Positions 16,700 to 29,100 of a DNA stretch of 64,000 bases are shown here, piece by piece. The stretch comes from Stomorhina lunata. Its lineage: Eukaryota; Arthropoda; Insecta; Diptera; Rhiniidae. The notes below the pieces were generated by a model, which was given only the letters and a program-made list of their open reading frames with translations, was not told where the DNA came from and did not search any database. The stretch covers positions 14,524,489-14,588,488 of the forward strand of contig OW121742.1 of assembly GCA_933228675.1 (NCBI GenBank), read 5' to 3'. A program made the position numbers and the translations under genes. Position 1 is the first letter of the stretch. Every line of letters starts with the position of its first letter.

Positions 16700-19600
16700 A
16701 GGTGCAAAACTCTGTGATTAATAACAAAAATTTCAAAATTCGTACTAAAACCCAATTTTTTGAAAATTTTTATATGAAAATATAAAACTTCGATTTCCTT
16801 GGAAACTAGAAGAGATAGAGCAATTTGGGCAAAAATCTGTGATCACTAAAAAAAATTTCAAAATTCGTACTAAAACCCAATTTTTTGAAAATTTTTATAT
16901 GAAAATGTAAAACTTCGATTTCCTTGAAAACTAGAAGAGATAAAGCAATTTGGGCAAAAATCTGTGATCACTAAAAAAAATTTCAAAATTCGTACTCAAA
17001 CCCAATTTTTTGAAAATTTTTATAAGAAAATATAAAACTTCGATTTCCTTGAAAACTAGAAGAGATAGAGCAATTTGGGCAAAAATCTGTGGTCACTAAA
17101 AAAAAATTCAAAATTCGTACTAAAACCCAATTTTTTGAAAATTTTTATATGAAAATATAAAACTTTGATTTCCTTGGAAACTAGAAGAGATAGAGCAATT
17201 TGGGCAAAAATCTGTGATCATTAAAAAAAATTTCAAAATTCGTACCAAAACCCAATTTTTTGAAAATTTTTATATGAAAATATAAAACTTCGATTTCCTT
17301 GGAAACTAGAAGATATAGAGCAATTTGGGCAAAAATCTGTGATCACTAAAAAAAATTTCAAAACTCGTACTAAAACCCAAATTTTTGAAAATTTTTATAT
17401 GAAAATATAAAACTTTGATTTCCTTGGAAACTAGAAGAGATAGAGCAATTTGGGCAAAAATCTGTGATCACTAAAAAAAAATTTCAAAAATCGTACTAAA
17501 ACCCAATTTTTTGAAAATTTTTATATGAAAATATAAAACTTCGATTTCCTTGGAAACTAGAAGAGATAGAGCAATTTGGGCAAAAATCTGTGATCACTAA
17601 AAAAAATTTCAAAATTCGTACTAAAACCCAAATTTTTCAAAATTTTTATATGAAAATATAAAACTTCGATTTCCTTGGAAACTAGAAGAGATAGAGCAAT
17701 TTGGGCAAAAATCTGTGATCACTAAAAAATATTTCAAAATTCGTACTAAAACCCAAATTTTTGAAAATTTTTATATGAAAATATAAAACTTCGATTTCCT
17801 TGGAAACTAGAAGAGATAGAGCAATTTGGGCAAAAATCTGTGATCACTAAAAAAAATTTCAAAATTCGTACTAAAACCCAATTTTTTGAACATTTTTATA
17901 TGAAAATATAAAACTTCGATTTCCTTGGAAACTAGAAGAGATAGAGCAATTTGGGCAAAAATCTGTGATCACTAAAAAAAATTTCAAAATTCGTACTAAA
18001 ACCCAAATTTTTAACAATTTTTATATGAAAATATAAAACTTCGATTTCCTTGGAAACTAGAAGAGATAGAGCAATTTTGATCACTAAAAAAAATTTCAAA
18101 ATTCGTACTAAAACCCAAATTTTTGAAAATTTTTACATGAAAATATAAAACTTCGATTTCCTTGGAAACTAGAAGAGATAGAGCAATTTGGGCAAAAATC
18201 TGTGATCACTAAAAAAAATTTCAAAATTCGTACTAAAACCCAATTTTTTGAAAATTTTTATATGAAAATATAAAACTTCGATTTCCTTGGAAACTAGAGC
18301 AGATAGAGCAACTTGGGCAAAAATCTGTGATCACTAAAAAAATTTCAAAATTCGTACTAAAACCCAATTTTTTGAAAATTTTTATATGAAAATATAAAAC
18401 TTCGATTTCCTTGGAAACTAGAAGAGATAGAGCAATTTGGGCAAAAATCTGTGATCACTAAAAAAAATTTCAAAATTCGTACTAAAACCCAATTTTTTGA
18501 AAATTTTTATATGAAAATGTAAAACTTCGATTTCCTTAGAAACTAGAAGAGATAGAGCAATTTGGGCAAAAATCTGTGATCACTAAAAAAAATTTCAAAA
18601 TTCGTACTAAAACCCAAATTTTTGAAAATTTTTATATGAAAATATAAAACTTCGATTTCCTTGGAAACTAGAGCAGATAGAGCAATTTGGGCAAAAATCC
18701 GTGATCACTAAAAAAAATTTCAAAATTCGTACTAAAACCCAAATTTTTGAAAATTTTTATATGAAAATATAAAACTTCGATTTCCTTGGAAACTAGAAGA
18801 GATAGAGCAATTTGGGCAAAAATCTGTGATCACTAAAAAAAATTTCAAAATTCGTACTAAAATCCAAATTTTTGAAAATTTTTATATGAAAATATAAAAC
18901 TTCGAAACTAGAAGAGATAGAGCAATTTGGGCAAAAATCTGTGATCACTAAAAAAAATTTCAAAATTCGTACTAAAACCCAATTTTTTGAAAATTTTTAT
19001 ATGAAAATATAAAACTTCGATTTCCTTGGAAACTAGAAGAGATAGAGCAATTTGGGCAAAAATCTGTGATCACTAAAAAAAATTTCAAAATTCGTACTAA
19101 AACCCAAATTTTTGAAAATTTTTATATGAAAATATAAAACTTCGATTTCCTTGGAAACTAGAAGAGATAGAGCAATTTGGGCAAAAATCTGTGATCACTA
19201 AAAAAAATTTCAAAATTCGTACTAAAACCCAATTTTTTGAAAATTTTTATATGAAAATATAAAACTTCGATTTCCTTGGAAACTAGAAGAGATAGAGCAA
19301 TTTGGGCAAAAATCTGTGATCACTAAAAAAAATTTCAAAATTCGTACTAAAATCCAAATTTTTGAAAATTTTTATATGAAAATATAAAACTTCGAAACTA
19401 GAAGAGATAGAGCAATTTGGGCAAAAATCTGTGATCACTAAAAAAAATTTCAAAATTCGTACTAAAACCCAATTTTTTGAAAATTTTTATATGAAAATAT
19501 AAAACTTCGATTTCCTTGGAAACTAGAAGAGATAGAGCAATTTGGGCAAAAATCTGTGATCACTAAAAAAAATTTCAAAATTCGTACTAAAATCCAAATT

Positions 19601-22600
19601 TTTGAAAATTTTTATATGAAAATATAAAACTTCGATTTCCTTGGAAACTAGAAGAGATAGAGCAATTTGGGCAAAAATCTGTAATCACTAAAAAAAATTT
19701 CAAAATTCGTACTAAAACCCAATTTTTTTGAAAATTTTTATATGAAAATATAAAACTTCGAAACTAGAAGAGATAGAGCAATTTGGGCAAAAATCTGTGA
19801 TCACTAAAAAAAATTTCAAAATTCGTACTAAAATCCAAATTTTTGAAAATTTTTATATGAAAATATAAAACTTCGAAACTAGAAGAGATAGAGCAATTTG
19901 GGCAAAAATCTGTGATCACTAAAAAAAATTTCAAAATTCGTACTAAAACCCAATTTTTTGAAAATTTTTATATGAAAATATAAAACTTCGATTTCCTTGG
20001 AAACTAGAAGAGATAGAGCAATTTGGGCAAAAATCTGTGATCACTAAAAAAAATTTCAAAATTCGTACTAAAACCCAATTTTTTAAAAAATTTTATATGA
20101 AAATATAAAACTTCGATTTCCTTGGAAACTAGAAGAGATAGAGCAATTTGGGCAAAAATCTGTGATCACTAAAAAAAATTTCAAAATTCGTACTAAAACC
20201 CAATTTTTTGAAAATTTTTATATGAAAATATAAAACTTCGATTTCCTTGGAAACTAGAAGAGATAGAGCAATTTGGGCAAAAATCTGTGATCACTAAAAA
20301 AAATTTCAAAATTCGTACTAAAATCCAAATTTTTGAAAATTTTTATATGAAAATATAAAACTTCGATTTCCTTGGAAACTAGAAGAGATAGAGCAATTTG
20401 GGCAAAAATCTGTGATCACTAAAAAAAATTTCAAAATTCGTACTAAGACCCAATTTTTTGAAAATTTTTATATGAAAATATAAAACTTCGATTTCCTTGG
20501 AAACTAGAAGAGATAGAGCAATTTGGGCAAAAATCTGTGATCACTAAAAAAAATTTCAAAATTCGTACTAAAACCCAAATTTTTGAAAATTTTTATATGA
20601 AAATATAAAACTTCGATTTCCTTGGAAACTAGAAGAGATAGAGCAATTTGGGCAAAAATCTGTGATCACTAAAAAAAATTTCAAAATTCGTACTAAAACC
20701 CAATTTTTTGAAAATTTTTATATGAAAATATAAAACTTCGATTTCCTTGGAAACTAGAAGAGATAGAGCAATTTGGGCATAAATCTGTGATCACTAAAAA
20801 AAATTTCAAAATTCGTACTAAAACCCAAATTTTTGAAAATTTTTATATGAAAATATAAAACTTCGATTTCCTTGGAAACTAGAAGAGATAGAGCAATTTG
20901 GGCAAAAATCTGTGATCACTAAAAAAAATTTCAAAATTCGTACTAAAACCCAATTTTTTTAAAATTTTTATATGAAAATATAAAACTTCGATTTCCTTGG
21001 AAACTAGAAGAGATAGAGCAATTTGGGCAAAAATCTGTGATCACTAAAAAAAATTTCAAAATTCGTACTAAAACCCAAATTTTTGAAAATTTTTATATGA
21101 AAATATAAAACTTCGATTTCCTTGGAAACTAGAAGAGATAGAGCAATTTGGGCAAAAATCTGTGATCACTAAAAAAATTTCAAAATTCGTACTAAAACCC
21201 AATTTTTTGAAAATTTTTATATGAAAATATAAAACTTCGATTTCCTTGGAAACTAGAAGAGATAGAGCAATTTGGGCAAAAATCTGTGATCACTAAAAAA
21301 AATTTCAAAATTCGTACTAAAACCCAAATTTTTGAAAATTTTTATATGAAAATATAAAACTTCGATTTCCTTGGAAACTAGAAGAGATAGAGCAATTTGG
21401 GCAAAAATCTGTGATCACTAAAAAAAATTTCAAAATTCGTACTAAAACCCAATTTTTTGAAAATTTTTATATGAAAATATAAAACTTCGATTTCCTTGGA
21501 AACTAGAAGAGATAGAGCAATTTGGGCAAAAATCTGTGATCACTAAAAAAAATTTCAAAATTCGTACTAAAACCCAATTTTTTGAAAATTTTTATATGAA
21601 AATATAAAACTTCGATTTCCTTGGAAACTAGAAGAGATAGAGCAATTTGGGCAAAAATCTGTGATCACTAAAAAAAATTTCAAAATTCGTACTAAAACCC
21701 AATTTTTTGAAAATTTTTATATGAAAATATAAAACTTCGATTTCCTTGGAAACTAGAGCAGATAGAGCAATTTGGGCAAAAATCCGTGATCACTAAAAAA
21801 AATTTCAAAATTCGTACTAAAACCCAAATTTTTGAAAATTTTTATATGAAAATATAAAACTTCGATTTCCTTGGAAACTAGAAGAGATAGAGCAATTTGG
21901 GCAAAAATCTGTGATCACTAAAAAAAAATTTCAAAATTCGTACTAAAATCCAAATTTTTGAAAATTTTTATATGAAAATATAAAACTTCGAAACTAGAAG
22001 AGATAGAGCAATTTGGGCAAAAATCTGTGATCACTAAAAAAAATTTCAAAATTCGTACTAAAACCCAAATTTTTGAAAATTTTTATATGAAAATATAAAA
22101 CTTCGATTTCCTTGGAAACTAGAAGAGATAGAGCAATTTGGGCAAAAATCTGCGATCACTAAAAAAAAATTTCAAAATTCGTACTAAAACCCAAATTTTG
22201 AAAATTTTTATATGAAAAATATAAAACTTCGATTTCCTTGGAAACTAGAAGAGATAGAGCAAAAATCTGTGATCACTAAAAAAAAATTTCAAAATTCGTA
22301 CTAAAATCCAAATTTTTGAAAATTTTTATATGAAAATATAAAACTTCGATTTCCTTGGAAACTAGAAGAGATAGAGCAATTTGGGCAAAAATCTGTGATC
22401 ACTAAAAAAAAAATCAAAATTCGTACTAAAATCCAAATTTTTGAAAATTTTTATATGAAAATATAAAACTTCGAAACTAGAAGAGATAGAGCAATTTGGG
22501 CAAAAATCTGTGATCACTAAAAAAAATTTCAAAATTCGTACTAAAACCCAATTTTTGAAAATTTTTATATGAAAATATAAAACTTCGATTTCCTTGGAAA

Positions 22601-25600
22601 CTAGAAGAGATAGAGCAATTTAGGCAAAAATCTGTGATCACTAAAAAAAATTTCAAAATTCGTACTAAAACCCAAATTTTTGAAAATTTTTATATGAAAA
22701 TATAAAACTTCGATTTCCTTGGAAACTAGAAGAGATAGAGCAATTTGGGCAAAAATCTGTGATCACTAAAAAAAATTTCAAAATTCGTACTAAAACCCAA
22801 TTTTTTGAAAATTTTTATATGAAAATATAAAACTTCGATTTCCTTGGAAACTAGAAGAGATAGAGCAATTTGGGCATAAATCTGTGATCACTAAAAAAAA
22901 TTTCAAAATTCGTACTAAAACCCAAATTTTTGAAAATTTTTATATGAAAATATAAAACTTCGATTTCCTTGGAAACTAGAAGAGATAGAGCAATTTGGGC
23001 AAAAATCTGTGATCACTAAAAAAAATTTCAAAATTCGTACTAAAACCCAATTTTTTAAAAATTTTTATATGAAAATATAAAACTTCGATTTCCTTGGAAA
23101 CTAGAAGAGATAGAGCAATTTGGGCAAAAATCTGTGATCACTAAAAAAAATTTCAAAATTCGTACTAAAACCCAAATTTTTGAAAATTTTTATATGAAAA
23201 TATAAAAACTTCGATTTCCTTGGAAACTAGAAGAGATAGAGCAATTTGGGCAAAAATCTGTGATCACTAAAAAAATTTCAAAATTCGTACTAAAACCCAA
23301 TTTTTTGAAAATTTTTATATGAAAATATAAAACTTCGATTTCCTTGGAAACTAGAAGAGATAGAGCAATTTGGGCAAAAATCTGTGATCACTAAAAAAAA
23401 TTTCAAAATTCGTACTAAAACCCAAAATTTTTGAAAATTTTTATATGAAAATATAAAACTTCGATTTCCTTGGAAACTAGAAGAGATAGAGCAATTTGGG
23501 CAAAAATCTGTGATCACTAAAAAAAATTTCAAAATTCGTACTAAAACCCAATTTTTTGAAAATTTTTATATGAAAATATAAAACTTCGATTTCCTTGGAA
23601 ACTAGAAGAGATAGAGCAATTTGGGCAAAAATCTGTGATCACTAAAAAAAATTTCAAAATTCGTACTAAAACCCAATTTTTTGAAAATTTTTATATGAAA
23701 ATGTAAAACTTCGATTTCCTTAGAAACTAGAAGAGATAGAGCAATTTGGGCAAAAATCTGTGATCACTAAAAAAAATTTCAAAATTCGTACTAAAACCCA
23801 AATTTTTGAAAATTTTTATATGAAAATATAAAACTTCGATTTCCTTGGAAACTAGAAGAGATAGAGCAATTTGGGCAAAAATCTTTGATCACTAAAAAAA
23901 ATTTCAAAATTCGTACTAAAACCCAAATTTTTGAAAATTTTTATATGAAAATATAAAACTTCGATTTTCCTTGGAAACTAGAAGAGATAGAGCAATTTGG
24001 GCAAAAATCTGTGATCACTAAAAAAAATTTCAAATTCGTACTAAAACCCAATTTTTTGAAAATTTTTATATGAAAATATAAAACTTCGATTTCCTTGGAA
24101 ACTAGAAGAGATAGAGCAATTTGGGCAAAAATCTGTGATCACTAAAAAAAATTTCAAAATTCGTACTAAAACCCAATTTTTTAAAAATTTTTATATGAAA
24201 ATATAAAACTTCGATTTCCTTGGAAACTAGAAGAGATAGAGCAATTTGGGCAAAAATCTGTGATCACTAAAAAAAATTTCAAAATTCGTACTAAAACCCA
24301 AATTTTTGAAAATTTTTATATGAAAATATAAAACTTCGATTTCCTTGGAAACTAGAAGAGATAGAGCAATTTGGGCAAAAAATCTGTGATCACTAAAAAA
24401 ATTTCAAAATTCGTACTAAAACCCAATTTTTTGAAAATTTTTATATGAAAATATAAAACTTCGATTTCCTTGGAAACTAGAAGAGATAGAGCAATTTGGG
24501 CAAAAATCTGTGATCACTAAAAAAAATTTCAAAATTCGTACTAAAACCCAAATTTTTGAAAATTTTTATATGAAAATATAAAACTTCGATTTCCTTGGAA
24601 ACTAGAAGAGATAGAGCAATTTGGGCAAAAATCTGTGATCACTAAAAAAAATTTCAAAATTCGTACTAAAACCCCAATTTTTTGAAAATTTTTATATGAA
24701 AATATAAAACTTCGATTTCCTTGGAAACTAGAAGAGATAGAGCAATTTGGGCAAAAATCTGTGATCACTAAAAAAAATTTCAAAATTCGTACTAAAACCC
24801 AATTTTTTGAAAATTTTTATATGAAAATGTAAAACTTCGATTTCCTTAGAAACTAGAAGAGATAGAGCAATTTGGGCAAAAATCTGTGATCACTAAAAAA
24901 AATTTCAAAATTCGTACTAAAACCCAAATTTTTGAAAATTTTTATATGAAAATATAAAACTTCGATTTCCTTGGAAACTAGAAGAGATAGAGCAATTTGG
25001 GCAAAAAATCTTTGATCACTAAAAAAAAATTTCAAAATTCGTACTAAAACCCAAATTTTTGAAAATTTTTATATGAAAATATAAAACTTCGATTTCCTTG
25101 GAAACTAGAAGAGATAGAGCAATTTGGGCAAAAATCTGTGATCACTAAAAAAAATTTCAAAATTCGTACTAAAAACCCAATTTTTTGAAAATTTTTATAT
25201 GAAAATATAAAACTTCGATTTCCTTGGAAACTAGAAGAGATAGAGCAATTTGGGCAAAAATCTGTGATCACTAAAAAAAATTTCAAAATTCGTACTAAAA
25301 TCCAATTTTTTGAAAATTTTTATATGAAAATATAAAACTTCGATTTCCTTGAAACTAGAGCAGATAGAGCAATTTGGGCAAAAATCTGTGATCACTAAAA
25401 AAAAAATCAAAATTCGTACTAAAATCCAAATTTTTGAAAATTTTTATATGAAAATATAAAACTTCGAAACTAGAAGAGATAGAGCAATTTGGGCAAAAAT
25501 CTGTGATCACTAAAAAAAATTTCAAAATTCGTACTAAAACCCAATTTTTTGAAAATTTTTATATGAAAATATAAAACTTCGATTTCCTTGGAAACTAGAA

Positions 25601-27655
25601 GAGATAGAGCAATTTGGGCAAAAATCTGTGATCACTAAAAAAAATTTCAAAATTCGTACTAAAACCCAAATTTTTGAAAATTTTTATATGAAAATATAAA
25701 ACTTCGATTTCCTTGGAAACTAGAAGAGATAGAGCAATTTGGGCAAAAATCTGTGATCACTAAAAAAAATTTCAAAATTCGTACTAAAATCCCAAATTTT
25801 TGAAAATTTTTATATGAAAATATAAAACTTCGATTTCCTTGGAAACTAGAAGAGATAGAGCAATTTGGGCAAAAATCTGTGATCACTAAAAAAAATTTCA
25901 AAATTCGTACTAAAACCCAAATTTTTGAAAATTTTTATATGAAAATATAAAACTTCGATTTCCTTGGAAACTAGAAGAGATAGAGCAATTTGGGCAAAAA
26001 TCTGTGATCACTAAAAAAAATTTCAAAATTCGTACTAAAACCCAATTTTTGAAAATTTTTATATGAAAATATAAAACTTCGATTTCCTTGGAAACTAGAA
26101 GAGATAGAGCAATTTGGGCAAAAATCTGTGATCACTAAAAAAAATTTCAAAATTCGTACTAAAACCCAATCTTTTGAAAATTTTTATATGAAAATATAAA
26201 ACTTCGATTTCCTTGGAAACTAGAAGAGATAGAGCAATTTGGGCAAAAATCTGTGATCACTAAAAAAAAATTTCAAATCGTACTAAAACCCAAATTTTTG
26301 AAACTTTTATATGAAAATATAAAACTTCGATTTCCTTGGAAACTAGAAGAGATAGAGCAATTTGGGCAAAAATCTGTGATCACTAAAAAAAAATTTCAAA
26401 ATTCGTACTAAAACCCAATTTTTTGAAAATTTTTATATGAAAATATAAAACTTCGATTTCCTTGGAAACTAGAAGAGATAGAGCAATTTGGGCAAAAATC
26501 TGTGATCACTAAAAAAAATTTCAAAATTCGTACTAAAACCCAAATTTTTGAAAATTTTTATATGAAAATATAAAACTTCGATTTCCTTGGAAACTAGAAG
26601 AGATAGAGCAATTTGGGCAAAAGTCTTTGATCACTAAAAAAAATTTCAAAATTCGTACTAAAACCCAAATTTTTGAAAATTTTTATATGAAAATATAAAA
26701 CTTCGATTTCCTTGGAAACTAGAAGAGATAGAGCAATTTGGGCAAAAATCTGTGATCACTAAAAAAATTTCAAAATTCGTACTAAAACCCAATTTTTTGA
26801 AAATTTTTATATGAAAATATAAAACTTCGATTTCCTTGGAAACTAGAAGAGATAGAGCAATTTGGGCAAAAATCTGTGATCACTAAAAAAAATTTCAAAA
26901 TTCGTACTAAAACCCAATTTTTTGAAAATTTTTATATGAAAATATAAAACTTCGATTTCCTTGGAAACTAGAAGAGATAGAGCAATTTGGGCAAAAAATC
27001 TGTGATCACTAAAAAAAATTTCAAAATTCGTACCTAAAACCCAAATTTTTGAAAATTTTTATATGAAAATATAAAACTTCGATTTCCTTGGAAACTAGAA
27101 GAGATAGAGCAATTTGGGCAAAAATCTGTGATCACTAAAAAAAATTTTCAAAATTCGTACTAAAACCCAATTTTTTGAAAATTTTTATATGAAAATATAA
27201 AACTTCGATTTCCTTGGAAACTAGAAGAGATAGAGCAATTTGGCAAAAATCTGTGATCACTAAAAAAAATTTCAAAATTCGTACTAAAACCCAATTTTTT
27301 GAAATTTTTATATGAAAATATAAAACTTCGATTTCCTTGGAAACTAGAAGAGATAGAGCAATTTGGGCAAAAATCTGTGATCACTAAAAAAAATTTCAAA
27401 ATTCGTACTAAAACCCAATTTTTTGAAAATTTTTATATGAAAATATAAACTTCGATTTCCTTGGAAACTAGAAGAGATAGAGCAATTTGGGCAAAAATCT
27501 GTGATCACTAAAAAAAAATTTCAAAATTCGTACTAAACCCAATTTTTTGAAAATTTTTATATGAAAATATAAAACTTCGATTTCCTTGGAAACTAGAAGA
27601 GATAGAGCAATTTGGGCAAAAATCTGTGATCACTAAAAAAAATTTCAAAATTCGT
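16700..27655. repeat. 125-bp satellite (satellite A), left block
   Basis: About 87 head-to-tail copies of a 125-bp unit. Reading along one unit: TTCGTACTAAAACCC, an AATTTTTTGAAAA block, TATATGAAAATATAAAACTT, CGATTTCCTTGGAAACTAGA, AGAGATAGAGCAATTTGGGC and AAAAATCTGTGATCACTAAA. The first units are degenerate. Two main variants (CCCAATTTTTTG and CCCAAATTTTTG) often alternate, making a 250-bp period. Seven units lack 10 bp (ACTTCG joined directly to AAACTAG). Minus-strand frames of about 80 codons recur because two units stay open before the frame shifts. They are not genes. Confidence 0.98.
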
Positions 27656-27855
27656 NNNNNNNNNNNNNNNNNNNNNNNNNNNNNNNNNNNNNNNNNNNNN
27701 NNNNNNNNNNNNNNNNNNNNNNNNNNNNNNNNNNNNNNNNNNNNNNNNNNNNNNNNNNNNNNNNNNNNNNNNNNNNNNNNNNNNNNNNNNNNNNNNNNNN
27801 NNNNNNNNNNNNNNNNNNNNNNNNNNNNNNNNNNNNNNNNNNNNNNNNNNNNNNN
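27656..27855. other. Assembly gap (200 N)
   Basis: Exactly 200 N bases. Satellite A is on the left and satellite B on the right, so the junction between them is hidden and the real gap may be any length. The run of 200 looks like a fixed placeholder. Confidence 0.98.
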
Positions 27856-29100
27856 AATTTTTCATAAAAAAAACTTTAAACGGCTGTAACTTTGTTATTA
27901 TGCGTTTAAATGGAAATCTAACGAAATTTTGGGATCACTAAAATTTTTCATAAATTTTTTTTTTCATATAAAATTTCATAAAAAAACTTTAAACGGCTGT
28001 AACTTTGTTATTATGCGTTTAAATGGAAATCTACCGAAATTTTGGAATCACTAAAATTTTTCATAAAATTTTTTTTTTTTCATATAAAATCGAAATTTTT
28101 CATAAAAAAAACTTTAAACGGCTGTAACTTTGTTATTATGCGTTTAAATGGAAATCTAACGAAATTTTGGGATCACTAAAATTTTTCATAAAATTTTTTT
28201 TTTTTCATATAAAATTTCATAAAAAAACTTTAAACGGCTGTAACTTTGTTATTATGCGTTTAAATGGAAATCTAACGAAATTTTAGGATCACTAAAATTT
28301 TTGATAAAAAATTTTTTTTTCCATATAAAATCGAAATTTTTCATAAAAAAAACTTTAAACGGCTGTAACTTTGTTATTATGCGTTTAAATGGAAATCTAA
28401 CGAAATTTTGGGATCATATAATCATATAAAATCGAAATTTTTCATAAAAAAACTTTAAACGGCTGTAACTTTGTTATTATGCGTTTAAATGGAAATCTAA
28501 CGAAATTTTAGGATCACTAAAATTTTTGATAAAAAATTTTTTTTTCCATATAAAATCGAAATTTTTCATAAAAAAAACTTTAAACGGCTGTAACTTTGTT
28601 ATTATGCGTTTAAATGGAAATCTAACGAAATTTTGGGATCACTAAAATTTTTCATAAAAATTTTTTTTTTCATATAAAATCGAAATTTTTCATAAAAAAA
28701 ACTTTAAACGGCTGTAACTTTGTTATTATGCGTTTAAATGGAAATCTAACGAAATTTTGGGATCACTAAAATCTAACGAAATTTTGGGATCACTAAAATT
28801 TTTCATAAAAATTTTTTTTTTCATATAAAATCGAAATTTTTCATAAAAAAACTTTAAACGGCTGTAACTTTGTTATTATGCGTTTAAATGGAAATCTAAC
28901 AAAATTTTGGGATCACTAAAATTTTTCATAATTTTTTTTTTTTTCCATATAAAATCGAAATTTTTCATAAAAAAACTTTTAACGGCTGTAACTTTGTTAT
29001 TATGCGTTTAAATGGAAATCTAACGAAATTTTGGGATCACTAAAATTTTTCATAAAAAAAATTTTTTTCCATATAAAATCGAAATTTTTCATAAAAAAAA
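27856..29100. repeat. Satellite B island, period about 125 bp
   Basis: About ten copies of a different unit containing CTTTAAACGGCTGTAACTTT, GTTATTATGCGTTTAAATGG, AAATCTAACGAAATTTTGGG and ATCACTAAAATTTTTCAT. The CTTTAAACGG anchors are spaced 113, 125, 116, 125, 100, 125, 124, 150 and 124 bp. The 100-bp unit has an internal deletion, and the 150-bp unit carries a 27-bp duplication. It shares GATCACTAAAA and an A-rich run before CTT with satellite A but is otherwise distinct. It changes to satellite A within one unit at 29100/29101. Confidence 0.95.

Noticed and set aside
27593..27889. Open frames across the N gap
   Set aside because: They consist mostly of unknown residues from the 200 N and have no meaning.
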